NCBI RefSeq assembly: GCF_026015985.1
Contig: NZ_CP110389.1
Coordinates: forward strand, 4,806,001-4,870,000
DNA from: Rhodopseudomonas sp. P2A-2r
GTDB lineage: Bacteria; Pseudomonadota; Alphaproteobacteria; Rhizobiales; Xanthobacteraceae
Length of the DNA: 64,000 nt
Reading direction: 5' to 3'
Shown: positions 17,346 through 26,279 of the stretch, one piece after another
How the letters are laid out: every line of letters starts with the position of its first letter
How positions within the stretch are numbered: position 1 is the first letter of the stretch
Position numbers and translations under genes: made by a program
The notes under the pieces: model-generated
Seen by the model: only the letters and a program-made list of their open reading frames with translations
The model's database searches: none
What the model was told of the DNA's origin: nothing

Positions 17346-18224
17346 ATGAAGCCAGCTGCCTTTCGATACATCGCCGCGACATCGCTCGGCCACGCGCTGG
17401 CGCTGAAGGCGGAGCATGGCGATGAGGCCAAGTTCCTCGCCGGCGGCCAGAGCCTGATGCCGACCATGAATTTCCGGCTGGCGCGGCCGGCCGTGCTGAT
17501 CGACATCAACGGCGTGAATGAGCTGGCCGGCGTTCGCTGCAGCGACCATGCCACACAGATCGGCGCGCTGACGCGCTACCGCGCGCTGGAGCGCGACGCC
17601 GGGATCCAGGCGCGCTTTCCGCTGATCGGCGAAGCGCTGCCGGAAATCGCCCATCCGCAGATCCGCAACCGCGGCACGCTTGGCGGCAATCTGTGCCACG
17701 CCGATCCGGCCTCGGAAATGCCGGCCATCATGGTGGCACTCGGCGCCAGCCTGCGGATCGCCTCGGCGCACGGCGAACGCGTGCTGCCGGCGAGCGAATT
17801 CTTTCTCGGTGGCCTGACCACCGCGCTTGCGCCGGACGAAATGCTGGTGGAGATCGAACTGCCGGCAGCGCCCGCGCGCAGCGGCAGCTGCTTCATGGAA
17901 GTGGCACGTCGACGTGGCGATTTTGCCATTGCCGGCGTGGCCGCCATGGTGACGCTGGACGGCGACTACATCTGTTCGAACGTGCGACTGGTGCTATGCG
18001 GCGTCGGCGAGATGCCTGTCGATGCCGGCGGCGCCGCGGACGCGCTGCTCGGCCAAGCGGACATCACCGACGCCGCTATCTGCGATGTCGCCGCCGCGGT
18101 GCAGGCCATGCTCGATCCACCCGGCAGCGTCCACGCCACCGCTGCCTATCAACGCCACATCGCCGGCGTGCTGGTGGAGCGGACGCTGACCACGGCGCAC
18201 ATGCGGGCCCGCCATGGACAATGA
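17346..18224 (+). CDS. Molybdenum hydroxylase FAD-binding subunit (CoxM/XdhB-like)
   Basis: 292 residues. The FAD-binding motifs AGGQSLMPTMNFR (near 32) and TLGGNLCHADPASEMP (near 112) are typical of CoxM-type subunits of the xanthine oxidase family. It passes electrons from the [2Fe-2S] subunit to FAD. It is the first of three subunits in the M-S-L order and overlaps the iron-sulfur gene by 11 bases. Confidence 0.88.
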   Translation: MKPAAFRYIAATSLGHALALKAEHGDEAKFLAGGQSLMPTMNFRLARPAVLIDINGVNELAGVRCSDHATQIGALTRYRALERDAGIQARFPLIGEALPEIAHPQIRNRGTLGGNLCHADPASEMPAIMVALGASLRIASAHGERVLPASEFFLGGLTTALAPDEMLVEIELPAAPARSGSCFMEVARRRGDFAIAGVAAMVTLDGDYICSNVRLVLCGVGEMPVDAGGAADALLGQADITDAAICDVAAAVQAMLDPPGSVHATAAYQRHIAGVLVERTLTTAHMRARHGQ

Positions 18225-18696
18225 TTTTCACGATATCACCGTCACGGTGAACGGAATTAGCTACAACAAGCGCGTGGAATCGCGGATGCTGCTCAGCGAC
18301 TTCCTGCGCCACGAACTCGGACTGGCCGGCACCCATGTGGGCTGCGAACACGGCGTCTGTGGCGCCTGCACCATCCAGCTCGACGGCGAACCGGTGCGCG
18401 CCTGCCTGATGCTGGCGGTGCAGGCCAACGGCCGCGCCATCGCCACCATCGAGGGGCTCGCCGGCCCCGACGGCGCCTATCATCCGCTGCAGCAGGCCAT
18501 GCACGACCATCACGGCCTGCAATGCGGCTACTGCACGCCGGGCGTCCTGATGACCATGACCGCGTTTCTCGACGAACATCCCGCGCCCAGCGAACAGGAG
18601 GCGCGCGAGGCGCTGTCTGGCAACCTGTGCCGCTGCACCGGCTATCAGCACATCGTCGATGCGGTGCTGGATGCTGCCGACAAGATGCGAGGCTGA
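18214..18696 (+). CDS. Molybdenum hydroxylase [2Fe-2S] subunit (CoxS-like)
   Basis: 160 residues with two [2Fe-2S] sites. The plant-ferredoxin type is GCEHGVCGACTIQLDG near residue 43. The helical type is QCGYCTPG near 103 and CRCTGY near 138. All eight cysteines are present. It relays electrons from the molybdenum centre to the FAD subunit. It is separated by only 3 bases from the large subunit gene. Confidence 0.92.
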   Translation: MDNDFHDITVTVNGISYNKRVESRMLLSDFLRHELGLAGTHVGCEHGVCGACTIQLDGEPVRACLMLAVQANGRAIATIEGLAGPDGAYHPLQQAMHDHHGLQCGYCTPGVLMTMTAFLDEHPAPSEQEAREALSGNLCRCTGYQHIVDAVLDAADKMRG

Positions 18697-18699
18697 GCC

Positions 18700-21048
18700 A
18701 TGTCCACCCGCACCCTCGGCGAACCCGTCAAGCGCAACGAGGACCGCAAGCTGCTGACCGGCCAGGCGCTGTTCGTCGACGACGTCGAACTCCCCGGCCT
18801 GCTGCACGCCGCGCTGCTGCGCAGCCAGGTGGCGCATGCCCGCATCGTCAGCATCGACGTCTCCCGGGCGCTGAAGCGGCCCGGCGTGATCGCCGCCTAT
18901 ACGGCGGAGGATCTCGGCGATTACTGGAAGCCCAATGCGGTGGTGGTGCCGCCGCCACCGATCCCCGGCGCCGTCTTCAATGCGCGCACCCACGGCCCGC
19001 TAGCCAAAGGCAAGGTACGCCATGTCGGCGAGCCGCTGGTGATCGTGATCGCCGAAAGCCGCTACATCGCCGAGGACGCGCTCGACGATATCGACGTCGA
19101 GCTCGAGACGCTCGACGCGGTGGTCGATCTCGAACGCGCCCTGGCGCCGGGATCGGCGCGCGTGCATGACGACCTCGACTCCAACGTCGCCGCTCATGTG
19201 CGGCAGAGCAAGGGCAACTACGCCGCAGCGGCCGCGAAGGCCGGTTGCATCGTCAAGCGGCGCTTTCACTACGAGCACGGCATCTCGTCGCCGATCGAGA
19301 CCCGCGGCGTGGTCGCGCAATGGGATGCCCGCGCCGGGCAGATGACGGTGTGGGACACCACGCAGGCGCCGGTGTTCATGCGCAACGGGCTGGCCGCCAT
19401 GCTCGGCCTCAACGAACGCAACATCCGCGTGATCGCGCCGTTCGTCGGCGGCGGCTTCGGCCCGAAGATCATGATCTTCTATCCGGAAGAACTGCTGCTG
19501 CCCTGGGCCTCCATGCGGCTGAACCGGCCCATCAAATGGATCGAGGACCGGCTCGAGCACTTCTTCGCCACCACGCACGAGCGCGGCCAGATCCACGATG
19601 CCGAAATGGCGCTGAGCAAAGACGGCCGCATCCTCGGCGTCAAGGATGTGTTCCTGCATGACGGCGGCGCCTACGATCCTTACGGGCTGACGGTGCCGAT
19701 CAACAGCCAGTGCACCCTGCTCGGCCCCTATGTGGTGCCGAGCTACGACAGCACGTTTACGCAGGTGTTCACCACCCTGCCGATCGTGACGCCCTATCGC
19801 GGCGCCGGCCGCCAGCACGGCGTGTTCGTGATGGAGCGGCTGCTCGATCTCGCCGCAAACGAACTCGGCATCGACCGCGCCGAGATCCGCCGCATCAATC
19901 TCATTCCAGCCGACGGCTTTCCCTACAACAACGAGATCATCTACCAGGATTTTGCGCCGCTCTGCTATGACAGCGGCAATTACGAGCCGGTGCTGGACAT
20001 GGCGCTGGAGGCGATCGGCTATGCCGGCTTCCGGGACGAACAGGCTGCGGCGCGTACGCAGGGCCGGCACATCGGCCTCGGCATCGCCTGCTACGTGGAA
20101 GGCACCGGCATCGGCCCCTATGAAGGGGCCAAGGTGCAGGTGCAGTCCAACGGCCGCGTCTCCATTGCCACCGGCATCGGCACCCAGGGCCAGGGCCATT
20201 TCACGGTGTTCGCGCAGATCGCCGCCGATCAGCTCGGCATTGCGGTCGGCGATATCGACGTAGTCACCGGCGACACCGACCAGTTCTACTGGGGCGCCGG
20301 CACATTCGCGAGCCGCGGCGCGGTGGTCGCCGGCAATGCGGTGAACGAAGCCGCCAAGGTGGTGCGGCAGAAGGCGCTGAAACTGGCCAGCGACCGCTTC
20401 GAATGTTCCGAGGACGATCTGGTGATTGCCGACGGCCGCGTGTCGCTGGTCGGCGTGCCCGGCCAGTTCGTCACCATGGGCGAGCTTGCAGCATCGGCCA
20501 ATCCCATGCGCGGCGCGGTCAAGCCGGGCACCGAGCCGGGCCTCGAATCGACCCAGTACTTTGGCCCGCCAAGCGGCGCCACCGCCAACGGCGTCCAAGC
20601 CATCATCGTCGAGATGGACCCGCGCACCTTCGACCTCAAGATCCTGAAATACGTCGTGGTGCATGACTGCGGCACCGTGCTCAATCCGCTGATTCTGGCC
20701 GGCCAGATTCAGGGCGGTGTCGCCCAGGGCATCGGCAACGCCTTCTATGAGAAACTCTGCTTCGACGATCAGGGCCAGTTGCTCAACGCCTCGCTGGCGG
20801 ACTACCTGCTGCCGACGTCGCTGGAGGTTCCGCGCATGGAACTCAGCCACACGGTGACGCCGTCGCCGCTCAATCCCATGGGCATCAAGGGCGCCGGCGA
20901 AGCCGGTGCCATTCCGGTCGGCGCCCTGTTCGCGCAGGCCATCGAGGATGCGCTTGACCTTGCCGCCAAAGGCGTCGAACTGCTGGAAATTCCGCTCAGC
21001 CCGAGTCGGCTGTTCGAACTGACCCGCAAGGCGACAGAGGTGCGTTGA
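18700..21048 (+). CDS. Molybdenum hydroxylase large (molybdopterin) subunit
   Basis: 782 residues: aldehyde oxidase/xanthine dehydrogenase a/b hammerhead domain at the N-terminus, then the molybdopterin-binding domain. FVGGGFGPK (about 247), PYRGAGRQ (about 365) and GIKGAGEAG with the catalytic Glu (about 733) are visible. The active-site loop reads YRGAGR, not the AYRCSFR of form I CO dehydrogenase, so it is not a CO oxidiser. A hydroxylase for a purine, pyrimidine or other N-heteroaromatic is more likely given the neighbours. The molybdenum cofactor is probably the cytosine dinucleotide form, by family. Confidence 0.9.
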   Translation: MSTRTLGEPVKRNEDRKLLTGQALFVDDVELPGLLHAALLRSQVAHARIVSIDVSRALKRPGVIAAYTAEDLGDYWKPNAVVVPPPPIPGAVFNARTHGPLAKGKVRHVGEPLVIVIAESRYIAEDALDDIDVELETLDAVVDLERALAPGSARVHDDLDSNVAAHVRQSKGNYAAAAAKAGCIVKRRFHYEHGISSPIETRGVVAQWDARAGQMTVWDTTQAPVFMRNGLAAMLGLNERNIRVIAPFVGGGFGPKIMIFYPEELLLPWASMRLNRPIKWIEDRLEHFFATTHERGQIHDAEMALSKDGRILGVKDVFLHDGGAYDPYGLTVPINSQCTLLGPYVVPSYDSTFTQVFTTLPIVTPYRGAGRQHGVFVMERLLDLAANELGIDRAEIRRINLIPADGFPYNNEIIYQDFAPLCYDSGNYEPVLDMALEAIGYAGFRDEQAAARTQGRHIGLGIACYVEGTGIGPYEGAKVQVQSNGRVSIATGIGTQGQGHFTVFAQIAADQLGIAVGDIDVVTGDTDQFYWGAGTFASRGAVVAGNAVNEAAKVVRQKALKLASDRFECSEDDLVIADGRVSLVGVPGQFVTMGELAASANPMRGAVKPGTEPGLESTQYFGPPSGATANGVQAIIVEMDPRTFDLKILKYVVVHDCGTVLNPLILAGQIQGGVAQGIGNAFYEKLCFDDQGQLLNASLADYLLPTSLEVPRMELSHTVTPSPLNPMGIKGAGEAGAIPVGALFAQAIEDALDLAAKGVELLEIPLSPSRLFELTRKATEVR

Positions 21049-21911
21049 TGATCCTGGTTACGTCAGCCGGCGGCAAGGCCGGCCGCGCCGTCATCGCTGC
21101 GCTGGTGGCGCGCGGTATCGCGGCGCGGGCCTTCGCACGCAGCGCCGCACACAGCGAAGCGCTGAAAGGCATCGGCGCCGCCGATGTGGCGATTGGTGCG
21201 CTGGACGACGACGCAGCGCTGCTGCGGGCGATGCAGGACATCGACGCGGTCTATCATATCTGCCCCAATGCCAGCCCGCACGAGGTGGCCTATGCCGACG
21301 CGGTGATCGCCGCGGCGGAGGCCGCCGAAGTGCCCCGGCTCGTCTATCACTCGGTGCTGCACCCGCAGATCGAAACGATGCCGCATCATTTCGCCAAGAT
21401 GCGCGTCGAGGAAATGCTGTTCAGCTCGGAGCTGAACTTCACCATCCTGCAGCCCACCGCCTATATGCAGAACATTCTCGGCGAGCGTGAGCGCATGACG
21501 ACCGAGGGACTCTACCGCGTGCCCTACCCGGTGGAGACCATGCTCAGCCTGGTCGATCTCGACGATGTCGCCGCCGCCGCCGCCCGCGTGCTGACCGAGG
21601 ACGGCCACGCCTTCGCCACCTATGAACTCGTCGGCACCGCGCCGCTCGACCAGAACGAGATCGCCGCAACATTTGCGGCGGCGCTCGGCCGCGAGGTGCG
21701 TGCCGAAGCCGAATCGGTCAAGGCCTGGCAGGCCCGCGCGCGCATCGACGGCATGGACGAGCACACGGTGACGGTGCTGACCAAGATGTTCGTTTCCTAT
21801 GCCGGCGACGGGCTGAAGGGCAATCCCAACGTGCTGGGCTGGCTGCTCGGGCGCAAACCGACGACGCTGGCAGAGTTTGCGGCAAGGGTAGCCGTCCAGC
21901 CAAAGGCATGA
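21048..21911 (+). CDS. NmrA-like NAD(P)-binding protein
   Basis: 287 residues, atypical SDR with ILVTSAGGKAGRAVI as the dinucleotide-binding motif and VYHSVLHPQIE and ILQPTAYMQNIL later, as in NmrA/YtfG-like proteins. The catalytic Tyr-x3-Lys of classical SDRs is not evident. The start ATG 21048 overlaps the stop of the hydroxylase large subunit (TGATG), so it is the fourth gene of that operon. Role is unknown; redox sensing or a quinone/ketone reductase step would fit. Confidence 0.82.
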   Translation: MILVTSAGGKAGRAVIAALVARGIAARAFARSAAHSEALKGIGAADVAIGALDDDAALLRAMQDIDAVYHICPNASPHEVAYADAVIAAAEAAEVPRLVYHSVLHPQIETMPHHFAKMRVEEMLFSSELNFTILQPTAYMQNILGERERMTTEGLYRVPYPVETMLSLVDLDDVAAAAARVLTEDGHAFATYELVGTAPLDQNEIAATFAAALGREVRAEAESVKAWQARARIDGMDEHTVTVLTKMFVSYAGDGLKGNPNVLGWLLGRKPTTLAEFAARVAVQPKA

Positions 21912-21920
21912 CCTCTCCAC

Positions 21921-22030
21921 GTCATGGCCGGGCTTGACCCGGCCATCCACGTCGTTCGTCGCGAGCAGGTCGCTCGTTGTCGTCGAATTCTGAGAAAGTC
22001 GTGGATGGCCGGGTCAAGCCCGGCCATGAC
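21921..22030. repeat. Palindromic repeat R3, copy 1
   Basis: GTCATGGCCGGGCTTGACCC opens the element and its complement closes it (to 22030). The whole 110 bases fold back with arms of over 25 bases, including GGCCATCCACG / CGTGGATGGCC. It ends 18 bases from the stop of the amidase gene. Copy 2 is just upstream of the same gene. Confidence 0.85.
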
Positions 22031-22048
22031 AAACTTGAGCAGCGTGCC

Positions 22049-23459
22049 TCACCCAAACGTCGGCCAGCCCACGGGGTGCAGCTGCTGCACGATCTTCATC
22101 GCCGATAAAATCAGCGGCTCCTCGAAACGCGGGCCGACGATCTGGATGCCGACCGGCAAGCCGTCGGACGTCATGCCGGCCGGCACCGCGCCGCCGGGCA
22201 GGCTCATCAGGGTGATGAGGAACGAGCCGGCGATCCAGTCGGTGTAGTTGTCGAGTTTTTTGCCGTTGATTTCGGTGGGAAAATTCATCTCCACCGGGAA
22301 CTGTTTGACGGGCGATTGCGGGGTGATCAGCAGATCGAAGCTCTCGAAGAATTTTGCGAAGCGCAGGAACAGTTCGGCACGTTTCTGCTCGGACGCAGCG
22401 AAGTCCAGCGCCGTCACCCTGAGACCGGCCTCGACATTGCCCTTGAGATTGACGCCGAATTCGCCGAGGTGATCGAGGTTTTCATATTGCTGGCCGACCA
22501 TCCACAGCCCGCGCCAAGCCTGATACGGCGCCTTGCCATCGGAGATGTCGAAGGCGATCTCCTCGACGCTGGCGCCGGCATCCGCCAGCGACAGCGCGCA
22601 GGCGCGGCAGAGCATGTCGATCTCGGGATCTACGCCGATGCCGGAGATATCCGAGACATAGGCGATGCGCAGGCCCTTGAGGTCATGCGTCCCGGCCACG
22701 ACAGCGCGGGCGCTGGCCCAGGGCGGCGCCACGGAGATCGGCGAGCGCCGGGAGTAGCCGACCAGCGCGTCGAGCATCAGAGCGGCGTCTTCCGCCGTGC
22801 GCGCCAGCGGCCCATGGACCTGACCGGGATCCCAGGCCAGCGGCATCGGATAATTGGGCGTCAGCCCCGGTGTCGGGCGGATACCGCAGATGCCGTTGAA
22901 CGACGCCGGCATACAGAATCGAGCAGCCGAAGTCGGTACCTTGCGCCAGCGGCACCATGCCGGTGGCCACTGCCACGGCCGAGCCGCCCGACGAACCTGA
23001 CGGGCTGAGCGCCGGATTCCACGGATTGCGGGTAACGCCGAACACGTCATTAAAAGTGTTGGCGCCGGCGGCGAATTCCGGGGTGTTGGTCTTGCCCAGC
23101 ACGATGGCGCCATGGGCCTTCAGCCGGCGCACCGCCTCGGCGTCTTCGGTCGGCACATGATCCTTGAATCGCGGCGAGCCATAGGTGGTTCGGATACCGG
23201 CCGTCGGCGTGATGTCCTTGATAGCCACAGGCAGGCCATGCAGCGCGCCGAGTGGATCGCCGCGCAGCACAGCAGCTTCAGCCTTCTTGGCCAGCACCTT
23301 GGCGCTGTCCGCGACCAGCGTGACGATGGCATTGAGCTTCGGATTGATGCGGCCGATGACAGCGAGATGCGCGTCGAGCACCTCGACGGGACTTACGGCC
23401 CTGCTTGCGATCAACGCCGCCAGTTCACAGGCGGATTTTCTTGAAAGATCGTTGGACAT
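22049..23459 (-). CDS. Amidase signature (GatA/AtzF-like) enzyme, frameshifted
   Basis: About 470 residues if repaired. The Ser-cisSer-Lys triad region is visible: K in GLPVAIKDITPTAGI and the GSSGGS block. The nucleophile block reads TDFGCSILYAG instead of the near-universal D-x-GGSIR-x-PA. Just after it (about 22909-22912) the frame slips by one, after which ASFNGICGIRPTPGLTPNYP resumes the family sequence. The altered G and R residues beside the slip suggest a cluster of read errors around GAATC at 22916-22920. The enzyme would hydrolyse an amide or carbamoyl group. It lies downstream of hyuAB and the ABC importer on the same strand, so it may act on their product. Confidence 0.8.
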
Positions 23460-23470
23460 GGAGATCTCCC

Positions 23471-23549
23471 GTCATGGCCGGGCTTGTCCCGGCCATCCAC
23501 GATGTTCTGCGCTGCCAGACGTGGATGGCCGGCATGCGCCGGCCATGAC
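23471..23549. repeat. Palindromic repeat R3, copy 2
   Basis: Begins GTCATGGCCGGGCTTGTCCC and closes with GCGCCGGCCATGAC. It shares the outer arms and the GGCCATCCACG segment with copy 1 but is shorter in the middle. It sits 11 bases upstream of the amidase start codon, so it occupies the leader of that gene and separates it from the permease gene. Confidence 0.85.
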
Positions 23550-23570
23550 GAAACTGGGCGTTGGTGAATG

Positions 23571-24332
23571 CTACTTCCCTGCCCAGTGCACGAAGCGGCG
23601 CTCGATGGTCAGGAACAGCAGGTTGAGGCCGTAGCCGAGCGCGCCGGCGGCGAAGATGGCGGCATACATGTCGGGCATCTCGAACATCTGCTGCGCCTCG
23701 AACACGCGCTGGCCGAGGCCGTCGACGGAGCCGATGAACATCTCGGCAACCACCACAATGACCAGCGCCAGCGACACGCCGTTGCGCAGGCCGACGAAAG
23801 TCGCCGGCATGGATTCCCAGAGCATCACGTCCCACAGCACGCGGGCGCGCGACGCGCCCATCACCTTGGCGGCCAGCAGGCGGGTCTTGCGCGCATTCAT
23901 CACGCCATAGGCGACGTTGAACAGGATGACCAGCGCGGCGCCGAAGGCGGCCACGGAGATCTTGGTGCGGTCGCCGACGCCGAACAGTACCAGGAACAGG
24001 GGAAACATGGCGGAGGCCGGCGTCGAACGGAAGAAGTCGATGAGGAACTCCACCGAACGGTAGAGCTTTTCGGAAGAGCCCAGCAGGATGCCGAGCGGAA
24101 TGGCGATCAGCGCCGCGATGACGGTGGAGTAGATGGTGCGCTCCACCGTCTTGAGGAAATCGACGCCAAGCTTGCCGTGGAACATGCCGGCCCACAGCGC
24201 CTTGAAGGTGGCGACGGGCGACGGCAGCAGCACGGGATCGACGACGCGCATCCACACGGTGAACGACCACACCACCAGCAACACGATGACGCCGACGAAG
24301 GGCAACAGGATTTCCAGACGCTTCCAGTTCAT
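23571..24332 (-). CDS. ABC transporter permease (SsuC-type), second importer
   Basis: 253 residues with about six membrane segments and the loop GASRARVLWDVMLWESMPATF of BPD permeases. STPASAMFPLFLVLFGVGDR is the conserved membrane-loop region. It is 4 bases downstream of the ATPase gene. Only one permease gene is present, so the channel is probably a homodimer. Confidence 0.87.
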   Translation of the reverse strand: MNWKRLEILLPFVGVIVLLVVWSFTVWMRVVDPVLLPSPVATFKALWAGMFHGKLGVDFLKTVERTIYSTVIAALIAIPLGILLGSSEKLYRSVEFLIDFFRSTPASAMFPLFLVLFGVGDRTKISVAAFGAALVILFNVAYGVMNARKTRLLAAKVMGASRARVLWDVMLWESMPATFVGLRNGVSLALVIVVVAEMFIGSVDGLGQRVFEAQQMFEMPDMYAAIFAAGALGYGLNLLFLTIERRFVHWAGK

Positions 24333-24336
24333 CGCA

Positions 24337-25158
24337 TCACCCCTTGCGCACTTCGCGCTGGAAGATTTCCAGGCAATGCGCCTTGGTCTGGATGAAATCC
24401 GCTTCCGTCATGGTCTTATCCGTGCGCGGCCGTGGCGCATCGTAGTGCACGAATTCCACAGCGCGCGCGGGATGCCGCGACAGCAGCAGGATACGGTCGG
24501 ACAGGTACACCGCCTCCTCCAGATCGTGCGACACCAACACCGTGGTAGTGTGGGTCTCCTGGAACACGCGCTGCAATTGCTCGCGCATGAACAGGGTCAT
24601 CTCGTAATCCAGCGCCGAGAACGGCTCGTCGAGGAACAGGATTTCCGGATCGACCACCAGCGCCCGCATGATCGACACCAGCTGCTGCTGGCCACCGGAC
24701 ATCTGGTAGGGATACAGCTTCAGATCGATCTTGACGTTGAGCGTAGCCACGATCTTCTCGACACGGAGATTGCGGTCGGCCTTCGGCACGCCCATCACCT
24801 TGAGGGGATAGGCGATGTTGTCGAAGGCATTGAGCCAGGGGAACACCGCCTCGCGATAGTTCTGGAACACATAGCCAAACTTGATCTTGTTGAGCGGCTG
24901 GCCGTCGAACAGGATCTCGCCACTGTCGGCGGGAAACAACCCGGCGATCATGTTGATCAGCGTGCTCTTGCCGCAGCCGTTGGGGCCGAACACCGACATC
25001 AGCTTACCGCGCGGGATGTCGAAATCGAAGTTATCGTAGATCGTGGCGTCGGAGAATTTCTTCGACAGGCCACGGATCGTCACATGCGGCGCGGTCCGCA
25101 CGGCTGCGGCCCGCGCGTTGTCTGACAATGGCCTGGTTGCTGCGCCCTGCAGGGTCAC
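24337..25158 (-). CDS. ABC transporter ATP-binding protein, second importer
   Basis: 273 residues: Walker A GPNGCGKSTLI, Q-loop YVFQNYREAVFPW, signature MSGGQQQL, Walker B ILFLDEPFSALD, switch His in LVSHDLEEAV. SsuB/TauB-type. It lies between the permease (4 bases) and the binding-protein gene (7 bases), a tight operon. Confidence 0.88.
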   Translation of the reverse strand: MTLQGAATRPLSDNARAAAVRTAPHVTIRGLSKKFSDATIYDNFDFDIPRGKLMSVFGPNGCGKSTLINMIAGLFPADSGEILFDGQPLNKIKFGYVFQNYREAVFPWLNAFDNIAYPLKVMGVPKADRNLRVEKIVATLNVKIDLKLYPYQMSGGQQQLVSIMRALVVDPEILFLDEPFSALDYEMTLFMREQLQRVFQETHTTTVLVSHDLEEAVYLSDRILLLSRHPARAVEFVHYDAPRPRTDKTMTEADFIQTKAHCLEIFQREVRKG

Positions 25159-25165
25159 GCCGACC

Positions 25166-26143
25166 TCAATACTTGTACAGGAATTTGGTGGCGTCGACCT
25201 TCTCCGGGATCGAGCCGATCGACGTGCCGAAATCCACCAGCTTCTGCAGGTCGCCGAGCTGCTTCGGCGTCATGTCCTTGGCCATCACGTAGCCAAGCAT
25301 CGATACCATGTCGACGACGTTGTCCGGCGTGAAGGTGTTCTTGGCGAGGTACTTTCGTGCGTCGTCGGGGTTCTTGTTGATGTAATCCAGCGCCTTCGAC
25401 CAAGCCATGGCAAAGCGTTTGGCGACGTCCGGGCGCTTCTGGATGAAGTCCGAGGTGATGGCGCAGCCGGCGGCATAGGCGTCGGCCTTCTCGTCGCCGA
25501 GGATGTACTTCGAGAGCACGCCGGCCTCCAGCGTGCGGGCGACGCCGGCCTTAATCATCATCGAGGCATTGGGCTCCAGCGTATAGCCGCCGTCGAACGT
25601 GCCGGCGGTCATGACATTGACGTGCTGGCTCATGTCGAGCTGGTCGAGCGTATAGTCGCCTTCCTTCAGGCCGTTCTTGGCGAGGACGCCCTTGGCGGCG
25701 TTCATGTTGGCGGGGCCCGGCGCCGACATCAGCTTCATGCCTTTGAGGTCGGAAATCTTGTCGGCCTTGACGCCGGTGCGGACGACGAACTGCTCCATCT
25801 TGTAGACCGGGGTCTGGCTGTTGAGCGCGATATACATCGCGACGCCCGGCTTCTTGACGTTGGCATTCATGCCGTCGAGCGTCACCATCACCGCCGCGAC
25901 CTCGATCTGGCCGGTGATCAGCGCCGCGACGTTGGCCGGGCCGCTCATCAGCTTGGTCATTTCCGGCTCGATGTTCTGCTCCTTGAAGAAGCCCTTCTCG
26001 AGCGCGACGAAATACGGCAGCGACGAGCTCAGCGGAAACACGCCGACCGCGACCTTGTCCTGGGCCGAGGCCCGGTCGGTGGCCAAGCCGGCCACGGCCG
26101 CGATGGTTGCCAGAGCGAATACCAGTCGATTTAGCGAATTCAT
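25166..26143 (-). CDS. NMT1/SsuA-family substrate-binding protein, second importer
   Basis: 325 residues. The signal peptide reads MNSLNRLVFALATIAAVAGL and then ATDRASAQ. The binding domain starts KVAVGVFPLSSSLPYFVALE with KGFFKEQNIEPEMTKLMSG. It is the first gene of the importer unit and 136 bases downstream of hyuB, so uptake and ring opening are probably co-expressed. The ligand may be a hydantoin, cyclic amide or ureide, by context only. Confidence 0.86.
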   Translation of the reverse strand: MNSLNRLVFALATIAAVAGLATDRASAQDKVAVGVFPLSSSLPYFVALEKGFFKEQNIEPEMTKLMSGPANVAALITGQIEVAAVMVTLDGMNANVKKPGVAMYIALNSQTPVYKMEQFVVRTGVKADKISDLKGMKLMSAPGPANMNAAKGVLAKNGLKEGDYTLDQLDMSQHVNVMTAGTFDGGYTLEPNASMMIKAGVARTLEAGVLSKYILGDEKADAYAAGCAITSDFIQKRPDVAKRFAMAWSKALDYINKNPDDARKYLAKNTFTPDNVVDMVSMLGYVMAKDMTPKQLGDLQKLVDFGTSIGSIPEKVDATKFLYKY

Positions 26144-26279
26144 CCGTCGTGCTCCTGTGATGCAGATGGCGAGCCCCTCGCCGCAAAATCCCTCGCGCCG
26201 TCACCGGCAGCTGCCCTTTTTCAGAGCAAGACTCGTGCCGGTTGCGACCGCCGCCGGTGGCCCGTCACCGGCCGCCCCC

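Noticed and set aside
18700..21048. Carbon monoxide dehydrogenase (CoxL) annotation
   Set aside because: The form I active-site motif AYRCSFR is absent (YRGAGR instead).
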